Assembly (NCBI GenBank): GCA_009773515.1 | Contig: WSXX01000019.1 | Location: forward strand, 27,266 to 91,265 | Direction of reading: 5' to 3' | DNA: 64,000 nucleotides | Source of the DNA: Bacteroidota bacterium | Lineage (GTDB): Bacteria; Bacteroidota; Bacteroidia; Bacteroidales; Lentimicrobiaceae | In this document: in pieces, positions 18,700 through 27,898 of the stretch | How the letters are laid out: each line of letters begins with the position of its first letter | How positions within the stretch are numbered: the first letter of the stretch is position 1 | Notes under the pieces: generated by a model | Databases searched by the model: none | What the model saw: only the letters and a program-made list of their open reading frames with translations | What the model was told of the DNA's origin: nothing | Position numbers and translations under genes: made by a program

Positions 18700-21600
18700 T
18701 TATTTACCAATATTTATACGCACATAAGTCCTGATTTCCCATTCATTGCCATTGTCAAATCCAACAGCTTCCGGATCGGGCACCAAAGCTCCGCTTGCTT
18801 CAAGCTTGTATGTTGGCGCGTAACGGGGAGAATACTTGTCGAGCGTGCGGTATGTTGCCCGCAATCCGATCTCGGTATTCGGAAGTTCAAACCAGTCAGG
18901 TTTTTTCAGAGAGGTTGAAATGTCAGCCATAAGCTGAAGCGGGAACGTTAAGTTGTAATCGCGATGGTAGTCGTAAGGACCCCAGTCGTTTATTCGGGCA
19001 AAAGAAGTGAGTTTAACTTCCTTGTAAATCATACGTAAGTCAATGCCATAGCGCCTGATGAGCCGGTCGTCGCTTCCATTGCCCTGGGCGTCGCCGGCAT
19101 AGATGTTTGCAATAAAACCAAAATCGCTGCTGACTTTCGAAACCAGTCTGGAGTGGATCTCCCATAAATCTTTGGCAGGTGCGGCACCCGGGAAAGCAAA
19201 TGTGGTGCGGCCATCGGGTAAAATGCCGATCGCAGCATCCTGCGTAGTTGGCAAATGCCGGTAAACAAAGCCTAAACTTACAGCAAGTTCTGCATCTTCT
19301 GAACGGTCACTATCCCAGTTGTACATCCAGGTACCAGGCGTGGGGTCGTATGTAAGTAATATTTCGCCGGAAACCTGCTCCCTGTTTCCTCTTACCACAA
19401 AAGGATCGTCAAGGATGTTTCTGGGTCTGCCGGGGGCTGGTACATCGGAAGGAATAGGTCCTTCGATGGGTTTTTGCCACAGGAAATTAGGAGCCACCTG
19501 AAAATCTCCGATCAAATAAGTAGCACCGGTCAGGAAATTATATTGGTTTCCGCTACCGCTGTCTTTTAACCTCCAGCCGGTAAAGGTAATTGTTTGATCA
19601 GCTCCACCTTGCGCCACCAGGCCCATGGCTGCCGACTGTGCATACCAGTTAAACCGGCCTCCTTTGTAGGTTAATTTTATTTTACCTCCGAAATTATCCT
19701 GTGCCTTGATTTCATCTTTATAAACAGTGTAATTCCCTTCTTCTCCCCTTACAACCTGAAATTCTCTTCCCTGCAAGGGTTGACCGGCCCAGATTCCTCC
19801 GGCATTTACGCCGGATTTGCCAAATTCCCTGTTCAGATGTAAGGTCAATCGCCTGGTTTTGGGCTGTGGAATGGCAAATGAACTCTCTGTCAGCCCAAGT
19901 TGAGCGAGGTCTTCATGATAAATACCGGTAAAATTGAACTTTGCAATACTTTTACTGTATTTCAGCAATACTGCAGGATTCGCTCCCCACCATAACTGCG
20001 GGCCAAAGGCAAGTTTGAAATCACTGAACTTTTGTTTGCCCGTCATTTCAAATCCAAAAGGCGCAATACCATTATAAATGTCAATATTAGGCCCGTAGTT
20101 GGCTTCAGGGTAAAGTCCGAAGAAATCACCTTCATTCCCCCAGTGGTAATGCCCCGTGCGATAAAAGCCCTTTAGATCGAACAATTTATGATCCCAATGG
20201 TAACTGGCCTTATAAACCTGAACCCGGTCAACAGAGCCCAGCGTTACATTTCCATTGCTGCCCGTTACTTCAACAGGACGGCCCCGGTTTTCATAGAATA
20301 TCTGATCGATAGGATTCAGCGCCACATTACCCAAAATATTAAATTCAATATCAGCACTGAAATTACTTGACGGATTTGCGGCAACACCAACATAGAATGA
20401 CTGCATATGGTCGAAACCCAGCTGATTCGGGAAAACCGGATTATTCGGATCGGCTACATCAGGTGTAGAAATTAAACTGCCTCCCGTGTTAAAAGTTGTG
20501 TTTTGTGCACTAAAACGGCTCAGGCTGATTTTTTTCAGCTTTTCCCCTTCCAGTGCGGCCTTGTCGCCCCTGGCTTTAAGCAGCGATTCCACAACCTGAA
20601 TGCCGCTGAAGTGTTGCTGTATGGTTTGCAAATTGGTGCCAACGGCGTAGGGATTAATTTGGTGGGCTTCTTTTAAAGCATAATATGAAGCCCTTGGAAA
20701 CAACTGGTAAAACCCTTTTGCATTGGTGGGGCCTTTGGCGCAAATTCCGAACCACTCCTCATTCATGTTGTTTTGGCCTGCCTTGTAATCAAATAAATAT
20801 CCGCCGTTTGACCATGAAGCATGGGAGTCGTGAACATCAAGGAATTCGGTCTGGCCATACTTCCACCAGCCATCGCTGAACTGAAAAGTAAAACCTCCCA
20901 ACGAATTACCCGCTTTCCCGATTCCGGCCGCATTTTCATATATTTCTTTCCAGTTGGCTACATTGTAAATGGCCTGTTCTTTTTGCGCCTCTTCCATGGT
21001 GATGGCATTAAAACCATCAGACCCAAATTCAGTCAAGAGGACGGGTTTACCGTATTCTTTCTTAACTCTGTCAAACATATCGGTAAATGAAATACCCCGG
21101 TAAACGTTTATTCCAAAGATATCTACATCTTTACATTCTTCTGCGATGATATCGAGAAACAGCAGGTCGCCGTTGCAGATTGACACGGGATGATTCGGGT
21201 CAATGGCTTTCATGGCCACTGAGGCTTCGTTGAATAGTTTATAAAGGTAACGGGCCATTTGTGTCGATTCCCTGTCTTCCATCGGGATATCTTCGGTTTC
21301 GGCACCACGCCAGAATAGTCCGTAGTTGTTTTCATTTCCCAGAAGATATAGCAATAGTCCGGGGGTGTTTCTGTATTCTTCAACCAGCGCTGTTACTTCC
21401 TTTAAAAGAAGTTCCTTTACCCGGGGATCAGCATAATCGGTGTTTCCTTCCCATGCCCCGTCGAGCGTAAGCCCGTATCTCCCGAAAGAATGATTGAGCA
21501 TGGTATAAATACCGTAAGTTTCATAGATGTACGTAATCCATTTGGGTTGGATACCAGTGTAAACACGAATGGTATTCACATTCATGTTCTTCAGCAGCGA

Positions 21601-21834
21601 CATCTCATCATCAAGCGCCTTTTTGATAAAGTCGTCGGATTGAGTCCATAAGCTGTAGGAGTAATTGGTGCCAATGGGGAAATAATCCCAGTTCATACCA
21701 TTTACCATGAAACTTTGATCATTTACCATAAGTTTCATTCCTTTTTCAGTATTTTCTATTGCAACCTTCTGAGGTTGAGCCAACAGAGAAATAGAGAAAC
21801 TTAATAAAATCAGAGCAAGAAATTTTTGTTTCAT
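18700..21834 (-). CDS. Clan GH-A glycosidase fused to an outer-membrane beta-barrel
   Basis: A 1044-residue protein that begins with a signal peptide (residues 1-20, SISLLAQ). Residues about 22-395 form a (beta/alpha)8 glycosidase of clan GH-A, similar to the GH2/GH5 type: candidate acid/base Glu168 in YLLGNENNYG, candidate nucleophile Glu269 in PVLLTEFGSDG, and NVNTIRVYTG as the early strand. From about residue 470 to the end the sequence changes to alternating, aromatic-rich strands with acidic turns, as in a transmembrane beta-barrel, ending in WEIRTYVRINIGK. It is the first gene of the operon. I infer a surface or periplasm-facing glycosidase tethered to its own pore, which may admit the products. 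I do not recognise a named family for the whole chain, and the barrel call rests on sequence texture. Confidence 0.72.
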   Translation of the reverse strand: MKQKFLALILLSFSISLLAQPQKVAIENTEKGMKLMVNDQSFMVNGMNWDYFPIGTNYSYSLWTQSDDFIKKALDDEMSLLKNMNVNTIRVYTGIQPKWITYIYETYGIYTMLNHSFGRYGLTLDGAWEGNTDYADPRVKELLLKEVTALVEEYRNTPGLLLYLLGNENNYGLFWRGAETEDIPMEDRESTQMARYLYKLFNEASVAMKAIDPNHPVSICNGDLLFLDIIAEECKDVDIFGINVYRGISFTDMFDRVKKEYGKPVLLTEFGSDGFNAITMEEAQKEQAIYNVANWKEIYENAAGIGKAGNSLGGFTFQFSDGWWKYGQTEFLDVHDSHASWSNGGYLFDYKAGQNNMNEEWFGICAKGPTNAKGFYQLFPRASYYALKEAHQINPYAVGTNLQTIQQHFSGIQVVESLLKARGDKAALEGEKLKKISLSRFSAQNTTFNTGGSLISTPDVADPNNPVFPNQLGFDHMQSFYVGVAANPSSNFSADIEFNILGNVALNPIDQIFYENRGRPVEVTGSNGNVTLGSVDRVQVYKASYHWDHKLFDLKGFYRTGHYHWGNEGDFFGLYPEANYGPNIDIYNGIAPFGFEMTGKQKFSDFKLAFGPQLWWGANPAVLLKYSKSIAKFNFTGIYHEDLAQLGLTESSFAIPQPKTRRLTLHLNREFGKSGVNAGGIWAGQPLQGREFQVVRGEEGNYTVYKDEIKAQDNFGGKIKLTYKGGRFNWYAQSAAMGLVAQGGADQTITFTGWRLKDSGSGNQYNFLTGATYLIGDFQVAPNFLWQKPIEGPIPSDVPAPGRPRNILDDPFVVRGNREQVSGEILLTYDPTPGTWMYNWDSDRSEDAELAVSLGFVYRHLPTTQDAAIGILPDGRTTFAFPGAAPAKDLWEIHSRLVSKVSSDFGFIANIYAGDAQGNGSDDRLIRRYGIDLRMIYKEVKLTSFARINDWGPYDYHRDYNLTFPLQLMADISTSLKKPDWFELPNTEIGLRATYRTLDKYSPRYAPTYKLEASGALVPDPEAVGFDNGNEWEIRTYVRINIGK

Positions 21835-22309
21835 TTTCTGTAATTTGTTGTAAAGTTTCTAAAATATATGGGGTTTGTATGCTTAACTTTTGGCTAACAT
21901 ATAACTATTTTTCTCAGAATGAGACTATAAATTATATATACAAAAGCTGGAAAAGGGATCTTTATTAATTCTGATTATGATCGTATTAGTCTATTATTCA
22001 ATATATTAGGATGCCATTTGTATTCTACCTGCCAATGTTATTTCATTTTCAGATGTATATATTAATTTAGCCGTAAACCACCCTTTCGGATCAACAAAAA
22101 GGAATTTTTAATGCTTTTATCGTTCACTTCCTCTTTTCTGACTTAGATAATTCTTGAACAATTTGAAGCCTTTTCAGGATTTCGGGTCCGGTTGATATTT
22201 GTATTGTAGTCGGTGAAAGATGCCTGAAAGAAATTCTTTTGAATCAGGCATTTTGAGTAATCCATTACATAATTTTTATTTATTTTATGTAATCCATTAC
22301 ACAATTTTA

Positions 22310-22410
22310 GAAATTAGAAATTGCTTGTCTCGGGAGCGCGAAGCGATAACGAGAGAAATTAGAAATTAGAAATTAGAAATTAGAAATTAGAAATTAGAAA
22401 TTAGAAATTA
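22310..22410. repeat. Heptanucleotide tandem repeat (GAAATTA) upstream of ygiQ
   Basis: Eight perfect copies of GAAATTA occupy 22355-22410. About two more copies lie at 22310-22323, separated from the array by a 31-bp GC-rich insert that includes CTCGGGAGCGCGAAG. The tract ends about 40 bp before the ygiQ start codon. Confidence 0.9.
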
Positions 22411-22438
22411 GCTATTCCTCCCGAACCATTTTATCCTC

Positions 22439-22446
22439 TACCTTTG
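22439..22446 (+). promoter_or_regulatory. Bacteroidota -7 box for ygiQ
   Basis: TACCTTTG matches the TAnnTTTG -7 consensus of the Bacteroidota housekeeping sigma factor and ends four bases before the ATG at 22451. The mRNA would be leaderless or nearly so. No good -33 TTTG is visible at the expected distance, next to the end of the heptamer repeats. Confidence 0.5.
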
Positions 22447-22450
22447 CCAC

Positions 22451-24295
22451 ATGCAAACACCTGTAAGACGCCCCATTACCGACTGGCTTCCCGTTACCCG
22501 CGAAGAGCTTGACCGCCGCGGCTGGGACGAGGTGGATGTTATTATTGTTTCGGGTGATGCTTATGTCGATCATCCATCCTTCGGACATGCCGTGATGGGC
22601 CGTTTGATCGAACGAGAAGGATTCAGGGTAGCCATTCTGCCGCAGCCAAACTGGCGCGACGATCTCCGCGATTTTAAAAAACTGGGGAAACCACGGCTGT
22701 TTTTCGGGGTCACCGCTGGCTGTATGGATTCAATGGTAAACCATTACACCGCCAATAAACGCCTGCGCAGCGACGATGCCTATACCGCGGGCGGTGTTTC
22801 AGGTTTCAGACCTGATTATGCTACAGTGATTTACACCGGAATTCTTAAAAAACTGTTTCCCGATGTGCCGGTAATCCTTGGCGGGATTGAAGCTTCGATG
22901 CGGCGCCTTACCCATTACGATTATTGGAGCGACAGCCTCAAACCTGATATTCTTACCTGGAGTGGTGCCGATTTGCTGGTTTTCGGGATGGGAGAAAAGG
23001 GAATAATAACTTTGCTTAAGCGACTTGCTGCCGGAGAAAATATATCCCAGCTCAGAGATATTGAACAAACCGCTTTCCGCTTGCCTTCGGGTGATGCTTT
23101 GCCTGATCTGCCGGGTATGGAAACCCGTGAACTTCCTTCACATATTGAATGTCTGGCTGACAAAAAAGCATTTGCCAGACATTTCCGCATTTTCGAGGAG
23201 GAGTCGAACCGCTGGCAGGGGGCGAGGCTTCTGGAAAGAAACGGTGATTCTACAGTGGTAGTCAATCCGCCAAATCCACCTATGAATGAGGCTGAGATTG
23301 ATGCCGCTTTTGACCTGCCATACACCCGCGAACCACACCCAAGGTACAATAAGCGCGGTGCAATTCCTGCCTTCGACATGATCCGCAATTCAATCAATAT
23401 GCACCGGGGTTGCTTTGGCGGTTGTGCATTTTGTGCCATTTCGGCCCATCAGGGTAAGTTTGTGGTGAGCCGTTCCGAAAAATCCATCCTGAAAGAGGTG
23501 CAACAGGTAGCTGCGGCTGCTGACTTTAAAGGACACATCACCGATATGGGCGGTCCTTCCGCAAATATGTATCTGATGAAAGGCATAGATACAGAAAAAT
23601 GCATGAAATGTAAACGTGCTTCCTGTATTTTCCCTTCCATCTGCCGCAACCTGTATACAGACCATCGTCCCATGACTGCCCTGTACAACAAGGCTTTGCG
23701 GATACCCAATGTAAAGCGTATCACCATAGGCAGCGGTATCCGCTACGATATGCTGGTGGGAAGGACAGATGCCGAACGTAAAGCCAATGGATTAAACGAA
23801 TACCTGGAACAGCTCATCACAAAACACGTTTCGGGCAGGTTAAAAGTTGCTCCTGAACACAGTTCGGAACAAGTGCTGCAAATCATGCGTAAACCACACT
23901 ACCGCACATTTACTGAATTTCAGAAGCGGTTCACTGAAATAAACCAAAAACATGGTTTACGCCAGCAACTTATTCCTTATTTTATATCCAGCCATCCGGG
24001 CAGCCGCCCCGAAGATATGGCTGAACTTGCCTGCGAAACCATGCAGCAGGGGTTCCACCTTGAGCAGGTGCAGGATTTTACGCCAACCCCTATGACTCTG
24101 GCGACAACCATTTATTATACGGGCATTGATCCTTACACGCAAAAGCCTGTTTATGTGGCCAAAGCAAAGGAAGACAAAGTTAATCAGCAAAGGTTTTTCT
24201 TCTGGTATAAGGCTGAGAATAAGAGATGGCTCTCCGATTCCCTAAGAAATATGGGAAGAAATGATTTACTGGCTAAGTTTGGGAAGCGGAAATAA
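22451..24295 (+). CDS. ygiQ: YgiQ-family radical SAM protein
   Basis: A 614-residue radical SAM protein of the YgiQ family (UPF0313). The N-terminal part has the cobalamin-binding-like fold typical of the family (VDVIIVSGDAYVDHPSFGHAVMGRLIEREGF, FFGVTAGCMDSMVNHYTA). The iron-sulfur cluster motif CFGGCAFC supplies the three cysteines of CxxxCxxC near residue 325, and a second cysteine-rich stretch CMKCKRASCIFPSIC follows near 385. The C-terminal part contains APEHSSEQVLQIMRKP and QDFTPTPMTLATT, which are highly conserved in the family. The biochemical function of YgiQ remains unsettled. The gene stands alone on the plus strand and its length is normal. Confidence 0.95.
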   Translation: MQTPVRRPITDWLPVTREELDRRGWDEVDVIIVSGDAYVDHPSFGHAVMGRLIEREGFRVAILPQPNWRDDLRDFKKLGKPRLFFGVTAGCMDSMVNHYTANKRLRSDDAYTAGGVSGFRPDYATVIYTGILKKLFPDVPVILGGIEASMRRLTHYDYWSDSLKPDILTWSGADLLVFGMGEKGIITLLKRLAAGENISQLRDIEQTAFRLPSGDALPDLPGMETRELPSHIECLADKKAFARHFRIFEEESNRWQGARLLERNGDSTVVVNPPNPPMNEAEIDAAFDLPYTREPHPRYNKRGAIPAFDMIRNSINMHRGCFGGCAFCAISAHQGKFVVSRSEKSILKEVQQVAAAADFKGHITDMGGPSANMYLMKGIDTEKCMKCKRASCIFPSICRNLYTDHRPMTALYNKALRIPNVKRITIGSGIRYDMLVGRTDAERKANGLNEYLEQLITKHVSGRLKVAPEHSSEQVLQIMRKPHYRTFTEFQKRFTEINQKHGLRQQLIPYFISSHPGSRPEDMAELACETMQQGFHLEQVQDFTPTPMTLATTIYYTGIDPYTQKPVYVAKAKEDKVNQQRFFFWYKAENKRWLSDSLRNMGRNDLLAKFGKRK

Positions 24296-24530
24296 AGCTG
24301 ATTTTAGTATTCTGAAACCCCGGGGGACTGTAAAATCATAACCAGTGTAGTATAGTTTATAGGATGGTATAACATCCATTTGGAAGTATTTTGCCTTATA
24401 TATACAATAAAAGTAAATGACTTAAGTTTATACGGTAAATCAAGGATTTCATTAGGAAAGTCTGGTATTTGATTTCTCAGAAATATTAGATTAGTTCGTA
24501 ACATTTATTATTCACACAACATTTATTTAT

Positions 24531-25481
24531 ATGAATCAACCCAAATATTCATTTGCTGTAAAGAAGAACCATCGATTATTTGTGCGGAAAATATTTCTTC
24601 TTTTTACACTGCCTTTAGTAACCTTCTTCATCTTCTCCTGCCAGAAAACCAGAGACGATTTATTGCCGAAAGGCAGAAGTCAAATGTATTTTCAGTCAAT
24701 ACTTTGCCCGGATAGTTCTATCAGGGTGTTTGTTGGCAGAACAGCTGGTATTCAAGATGATAACTCACCGGTTAATGATGCCATTGTGCTTGCGTTTGTA
24801 AACAATGTTTTTGCTGATACATTGCAATTTGTTGAAAATGGCATTTATGAGTTGTGGAGACAACCTGAGATTTATGATACTGTAAGAATAGAAGTGATAT
24901 CAAACGGTAAGATGAGTGGAGAAACCATCATACCTTCACCCGCATATGTCAACAATTCAAGTTATGTGTGTTCTACCCATTATTATGCCCTTGATCAGGA
25001 ATACCATGGCACACTTACCTTTTCTATTGAAGATGATCCGGAGACTGAAAATTATTACGAAATGCTCATATACACCCGTGAAGAGTTGTCAGGAGGGAGT
25101 TACAGGATATATTCAAAAGTAAGCGATTATTATATTTTTAAACCGGATATTATTATTCAAAACGAGGGGGACTGGGATTTTAAGCCTACAACATTATTTT
25201 TCAGTGATAAAATGTTTGACGGTAAAACCGGTTATTTTTCATTTATAATGTCAGTTTCAGATGAGTACGGATATATAACCTTGCGCAGTATTTCGAAGGA
25301 GTATTATTATTACCGTAAGTATTATACCCGTCATGCCTTCAATGCACAATTAAATTCAGATGGGATACGCAACCTCCTGTTCACCGGAGAACCTTTGGAT
25401 ATGTACACCAACATACAGGGAGGTCTTGGCGTATGTGCCGCATATAGTTCAACCGTTACTAAAATAGAAAGTAAACCATGA
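24531..25481 (+). CDS. DUF4249-family lipoprotein
   Basis: A 316-residue lipoprotein (FFIFSC, Cys37) with the DUF4249 pattern: a beta-rich N-terminal part (FVGRTAGIQDDNSPVNDAIVLAF, VFADTLQFVENGIYEL) and a C-terminal part ending in GGLGVCAAYSS. DUF4249 proteins are typically encoded with a TonB-dependent receptor, and here the stop overlaps the receptor start by four bases (ATGA). It is probably the surface lid or substrate-binding partner of the receptor, comparable in position to SusD but unrelated in sequence. The N terminus is long before the hydrophobic segment, so a later start is possible. The ligand is unknown. Confidence 0.85.
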   Translation: MNQPKYSFAVKKNHRLFVRKIFLLFTLPLVTFFIFSCQKTRDDLLPKGRSQMYFQSILCPDSSIRVFVGRTAGIQDDNSPVNDAIVLAFVNNVFADTLQFVENGIYELWRQPEIYDTVRIEVISNGKMSGETIIPSPAYVNNSSYVCSTHYYALDQEYHGTLTFSIEDDPETENYYEMLIYTREELSGGSYRIYSKVSDYYIFKPDIIIQNEGDWDFKPTTLFFSDKMFDGKTGYFSFIMSVSDEYGYITLRSISKEYYYYRKYYTRHAFNAQLNSDGIRNLLFTGEPLDMYTNIQGGLGVCAAYSSTVTKIESKP

Positions 25482-27847
25482 GATATACAGCATTAACCTT
25501 ATTAATAGGCTTTATTTATATTCAAGCCGTTGCACAACACACCATGCAGGGTTATATATCAGATGAAAAAACCGGCGAAAAACTTATTGGCTGTTCGGTG
25601 TACATTTCAGGAACCACAGAGGGTGTGACCAGCAATAATTACGGATTTTACAGTATAAAAGTAAATATGCTTCCTTCTTGGTTGGTTTTCAGCTATATAG
25701 GATATAAATCTGACACCGTTCAATTTGTTTCTGCCGGCAGCAATATTGACATAGCACTCACTCAAAAATCGAGTACCCTCAAAGAGGTTGAAATAAAAGC
25801 CTCTGGTACTTTTACATCATCACCCAGAATGGGAGTACTTACCATTCCCGTGAAGCAGATAAAACAATTGCCGGCACTGGGTGGCGAAGTAGATGTGCTG
25901 AAAGTCTTTCAGCTAATGCCTGGCGTACAGGGCGGAAATGAAGGAACAAGTGCTTTGTATGTAAGAGGCGGCACTCCCGACCAGAATCTTATTCTGCTGG
26001 ATGATATACCTTTATACTATGTTAACCATATAGGTGGTTTTGTTTCGGTGTTTGATGTAAATGCGATTAACGACATAAAGCTAATCAAAGGCGGATTTCC
26101 TGCCCGCTATGGCGGAAGGTTAAGCAGTGTAGTGGATATCAGAATGAAAAGCGGAAATTCATCTGAAATTAAAGGTGAATATGGTATTGGCCTACTAGCA
26201 AGTCGCATATTTATTGAAGGCCCGGTGTTAAAAAAGGAGAAAACAAAGTTTATGTTCAGCCTGCGCAGATGCAATCTTGACCTTGCTACCAGATTAATAA
26301 CAAGAATGCAAAGTGGTTTGGTTTTCAGTGCCGGTTATACATTTTATGATTTGTATTCAAAACTTACACACGAAATTGATGCTAAGAATTCACTTTCGTT
26401 TTCATTTTACAACGGGCGCGATAATATCTTTTTCAAACAAAGAGATCCTGTTGCTGATGGTGCTGATACCTTTTTCGATTTTCAGTCAAATGTCATATGG
26501 GGTAACACACTTGCATCAGTCAAGTGGAATCATCAGTACAATAAAAATGTTTTCGGAACCCTGACATTTGCCTATACACATTTTAATTACCTGAACCGGG
26601 TACAGTACGAAGAAAAATACAAGAGCGACAAAGAAGTGATTGAAAAAGCCAGTACTTCATTTGTTTCAGGGGTTAATGATCTGATTTTGAAAAAGGATTT
26701 TGATTATTTTGTCTCAAACAGCTTTTCACTTAAAATGGGAGCCGGTTATACCAATCATCAGTTTAACCCCGGGGTTCACACTTACAGAAGCTTTGCTACT
26801 GATTCGGCTGCCGGATCGCAAAGATTATATTCCAATGAAATAACCGCTTATGCCGAAGGAGAATTTTCGATTTCCCCTAAAATTAACACAAATGCCGGTC
26901 TTCATTTCAATACATATTTTGAAGGCGTTGCTATTTTCCCTTCATTACAGCCCAGAATAACAGTGAATTACAACATGCGACCCAACTGGGCAGTAAAAAC
27001 AAGTTTTGTTTACATGCAGCAGAATCTGCATCTTTTATCAAACAATGGAGCAGGATTACCTACAGATCTGTGGGTTCCGGCCACTTCAACCACAAGCCCG
27101 CAATACAGTTTCCTTTATAGTGCCGGGCTTTTTCACACTTTCGAAAACAAGGGTGTTGAAATTAGTATTGAGGGGTATTATAAATCGCTTAGCAATCAGA
27201 TTGAGTTCAGCGAAGGTGCAAGCTTTTTTGGCGGATCAAATGAATGGGAAGATAAAATAGAAAGAGACGGCAAAGGAAGAGTATATGGTGTGGAGTTTCT
27301 TGCTCAGAAAGAACATGGCAGGTTAACCGGATGGGTAGGCTATACACTTAGCTATAATTTCAGGAAATTTGACAACATCAACCACGGCGAATGGTTTCCC
27401 TATAAATTTGACCGCAGACATTATTTCACCATAGCAGCAAACTACACCCTGAAAAAGAATATAATATTCAGTGGTGATTTTATATTCAATACCGGCAATG
27501 CCATTACACTACCCGATGGCAAATATCCAACCATAAACGAAGAATTTAAACAGGGTATTTTCCCAGGTACTTTGCCGATTTTTAATCAAGTGTATGACAT
27601 CACATACACGTATTCCGGAAGAAACCAAAGCCGTATGCCGGTTTACCACAGGATTGATCTTGCGGTAAGGTTCATCAAGGAAAAGAAAAAAGGAACCCGT
27701 GAATGGGTGATTTCGGTTTATAACGTTTACAGCCGTGAAAATCCTTATTTTGTTTATATGCAGCATGATAAGCAAAAAAAACTGCACCTCTACCAAATTA
27801 CGCTTTTCCCGATAATTCCATCATTTACTTATGTGAGGAGCTTTTGA
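25478..27847 (+). CDS. TonB-dependent outer-membrane receptor with carboxypeptidase-like N-terminal domain
   Basis: A 789-residue receptor. After a signal peptide (IQAVAQ) comes a CarboxypepD_reg-like domain (MQGYISDEKTGEKLIGCSVYISGT), then the plug (LYVRGGTPDQNLILLDDIPLYYVNHIGGFVSVFDVNAINDIKLIKGGFPARYGGRLSSVVDIRMKSGN shows the conserved plug segments at about 160-230) and a 22-strand-type barrel to the end. It should import an unknown ligand with energy from TonB. It is shorter than SusC proteins, and its partner is a DUF4249 lipoprotein rather than SusD, so it is not the transporter expected for the beta-glucan locus. The pair forms a two-gene operon. Confidence 0.92.
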   Translation: MRYTALTLLIGFIYIQAVAQHTMQGYISDEKTGEKLIGCSVYISGTTEGVTSNNYGFYSIKVNMLPSWLVFSYIGYKSDTVQFVSAGSNIDIALTQKSSTLKEVEIKASGTFTSSPRMGVLTIPVKQIKQLPALGGEVDVLKVFQLMPGVQGGNEGTSALYVRGGTPDQNLILLDDIPLYYVNHIGGFVSVFDVNAINDIKLIKGGFPARYGGRLSSVVDIRMKSGNSSEIKGEYGIGLLASRIFIEGPVLKKEKTKFMFSLRRCNLDLATRLITRMQSGLVFSAGYTFYDLYSKLTHEIDAKNSLSFSFYNGRDNIFFKQRDPVADGADTFFDFQSNVIWGNTLASVKWNHQYNKNVFGTLTFAYTHFNYLNRVQYEEKYKSDKEVIEKASTSFVSGVNDLILKKDFDYFVSNSFSLKMGAGYTNHQFNPGVHTYRSFATDSAAGSQRLYSNEITAYAEGEFSISPKINTNAGLHFNTYFEGVAIFPSLQPRITVNYNMRPNWAVKTSFVYMQQNLHLLSNNGAGLPTDLWVPATSTTSPQYSFLYSAGLFHTFENKGVEISIEGYYKSLSNQIEFSEGASFFGGSNEWEDKIERDGKGRVYGVEFLAQKEHGRLTGWVGYTLSYNFRKFDNINHGEWFPYKFDRRHYFTIAANYTLKKNIIFSGDFIFNTGNAITLPDGKYPTINEEFKQGIFPGTLPIFNQVYDITYTYSGRNQSRMPVYHRIDLAVRFIKEKKKGTREWVISVYNVYSRENPYFVYMQHDKQKKLHLYQITLFPIIPSFTYVRSF

Positions 27848-27898
27848 TCGGGTATAAAATTGTCGGTATCCTATTTTTTGCTTTCTCTGTTTATCAAA

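Larger units (their letters stand above)
21835..22450. other. Intergenic region between the beta-glucan operon and ygiQ
   Basis: No convincing gene. The left part should hold the promoter of the operon starting at 21834, including a short imperfect repeat (GCTTAAC, GGCTAAC) near 21880-21896 that could be an operator. At 22258-22276 and 22290-22308 a 19-bp sequence TAATCCATTACAYAATTTT occurs twice with a 32-bp period. The right part holds the heptamer repeat tract listed separately. Confidence 0.6.

Noticed and set aside
22310..22410. Possible CRISPR array
   Set aside because: The units are directly adjacent 7-bp repeats without spacers; this is a simple tandem repeat.
24511..24517. TTCACAC before the DUF4249 gene
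   Set aside because: The partner box is missing at 24482, and the gene lies in the wrong direction relative to the motif.
25478..27847. TonB receptor as the missing SusC of the beta-glucan locus
   Set aside because: It is paired with DUF4249 rather than SusD, is too short for a SusC protein, and lies on the other strand behind ygiQ.
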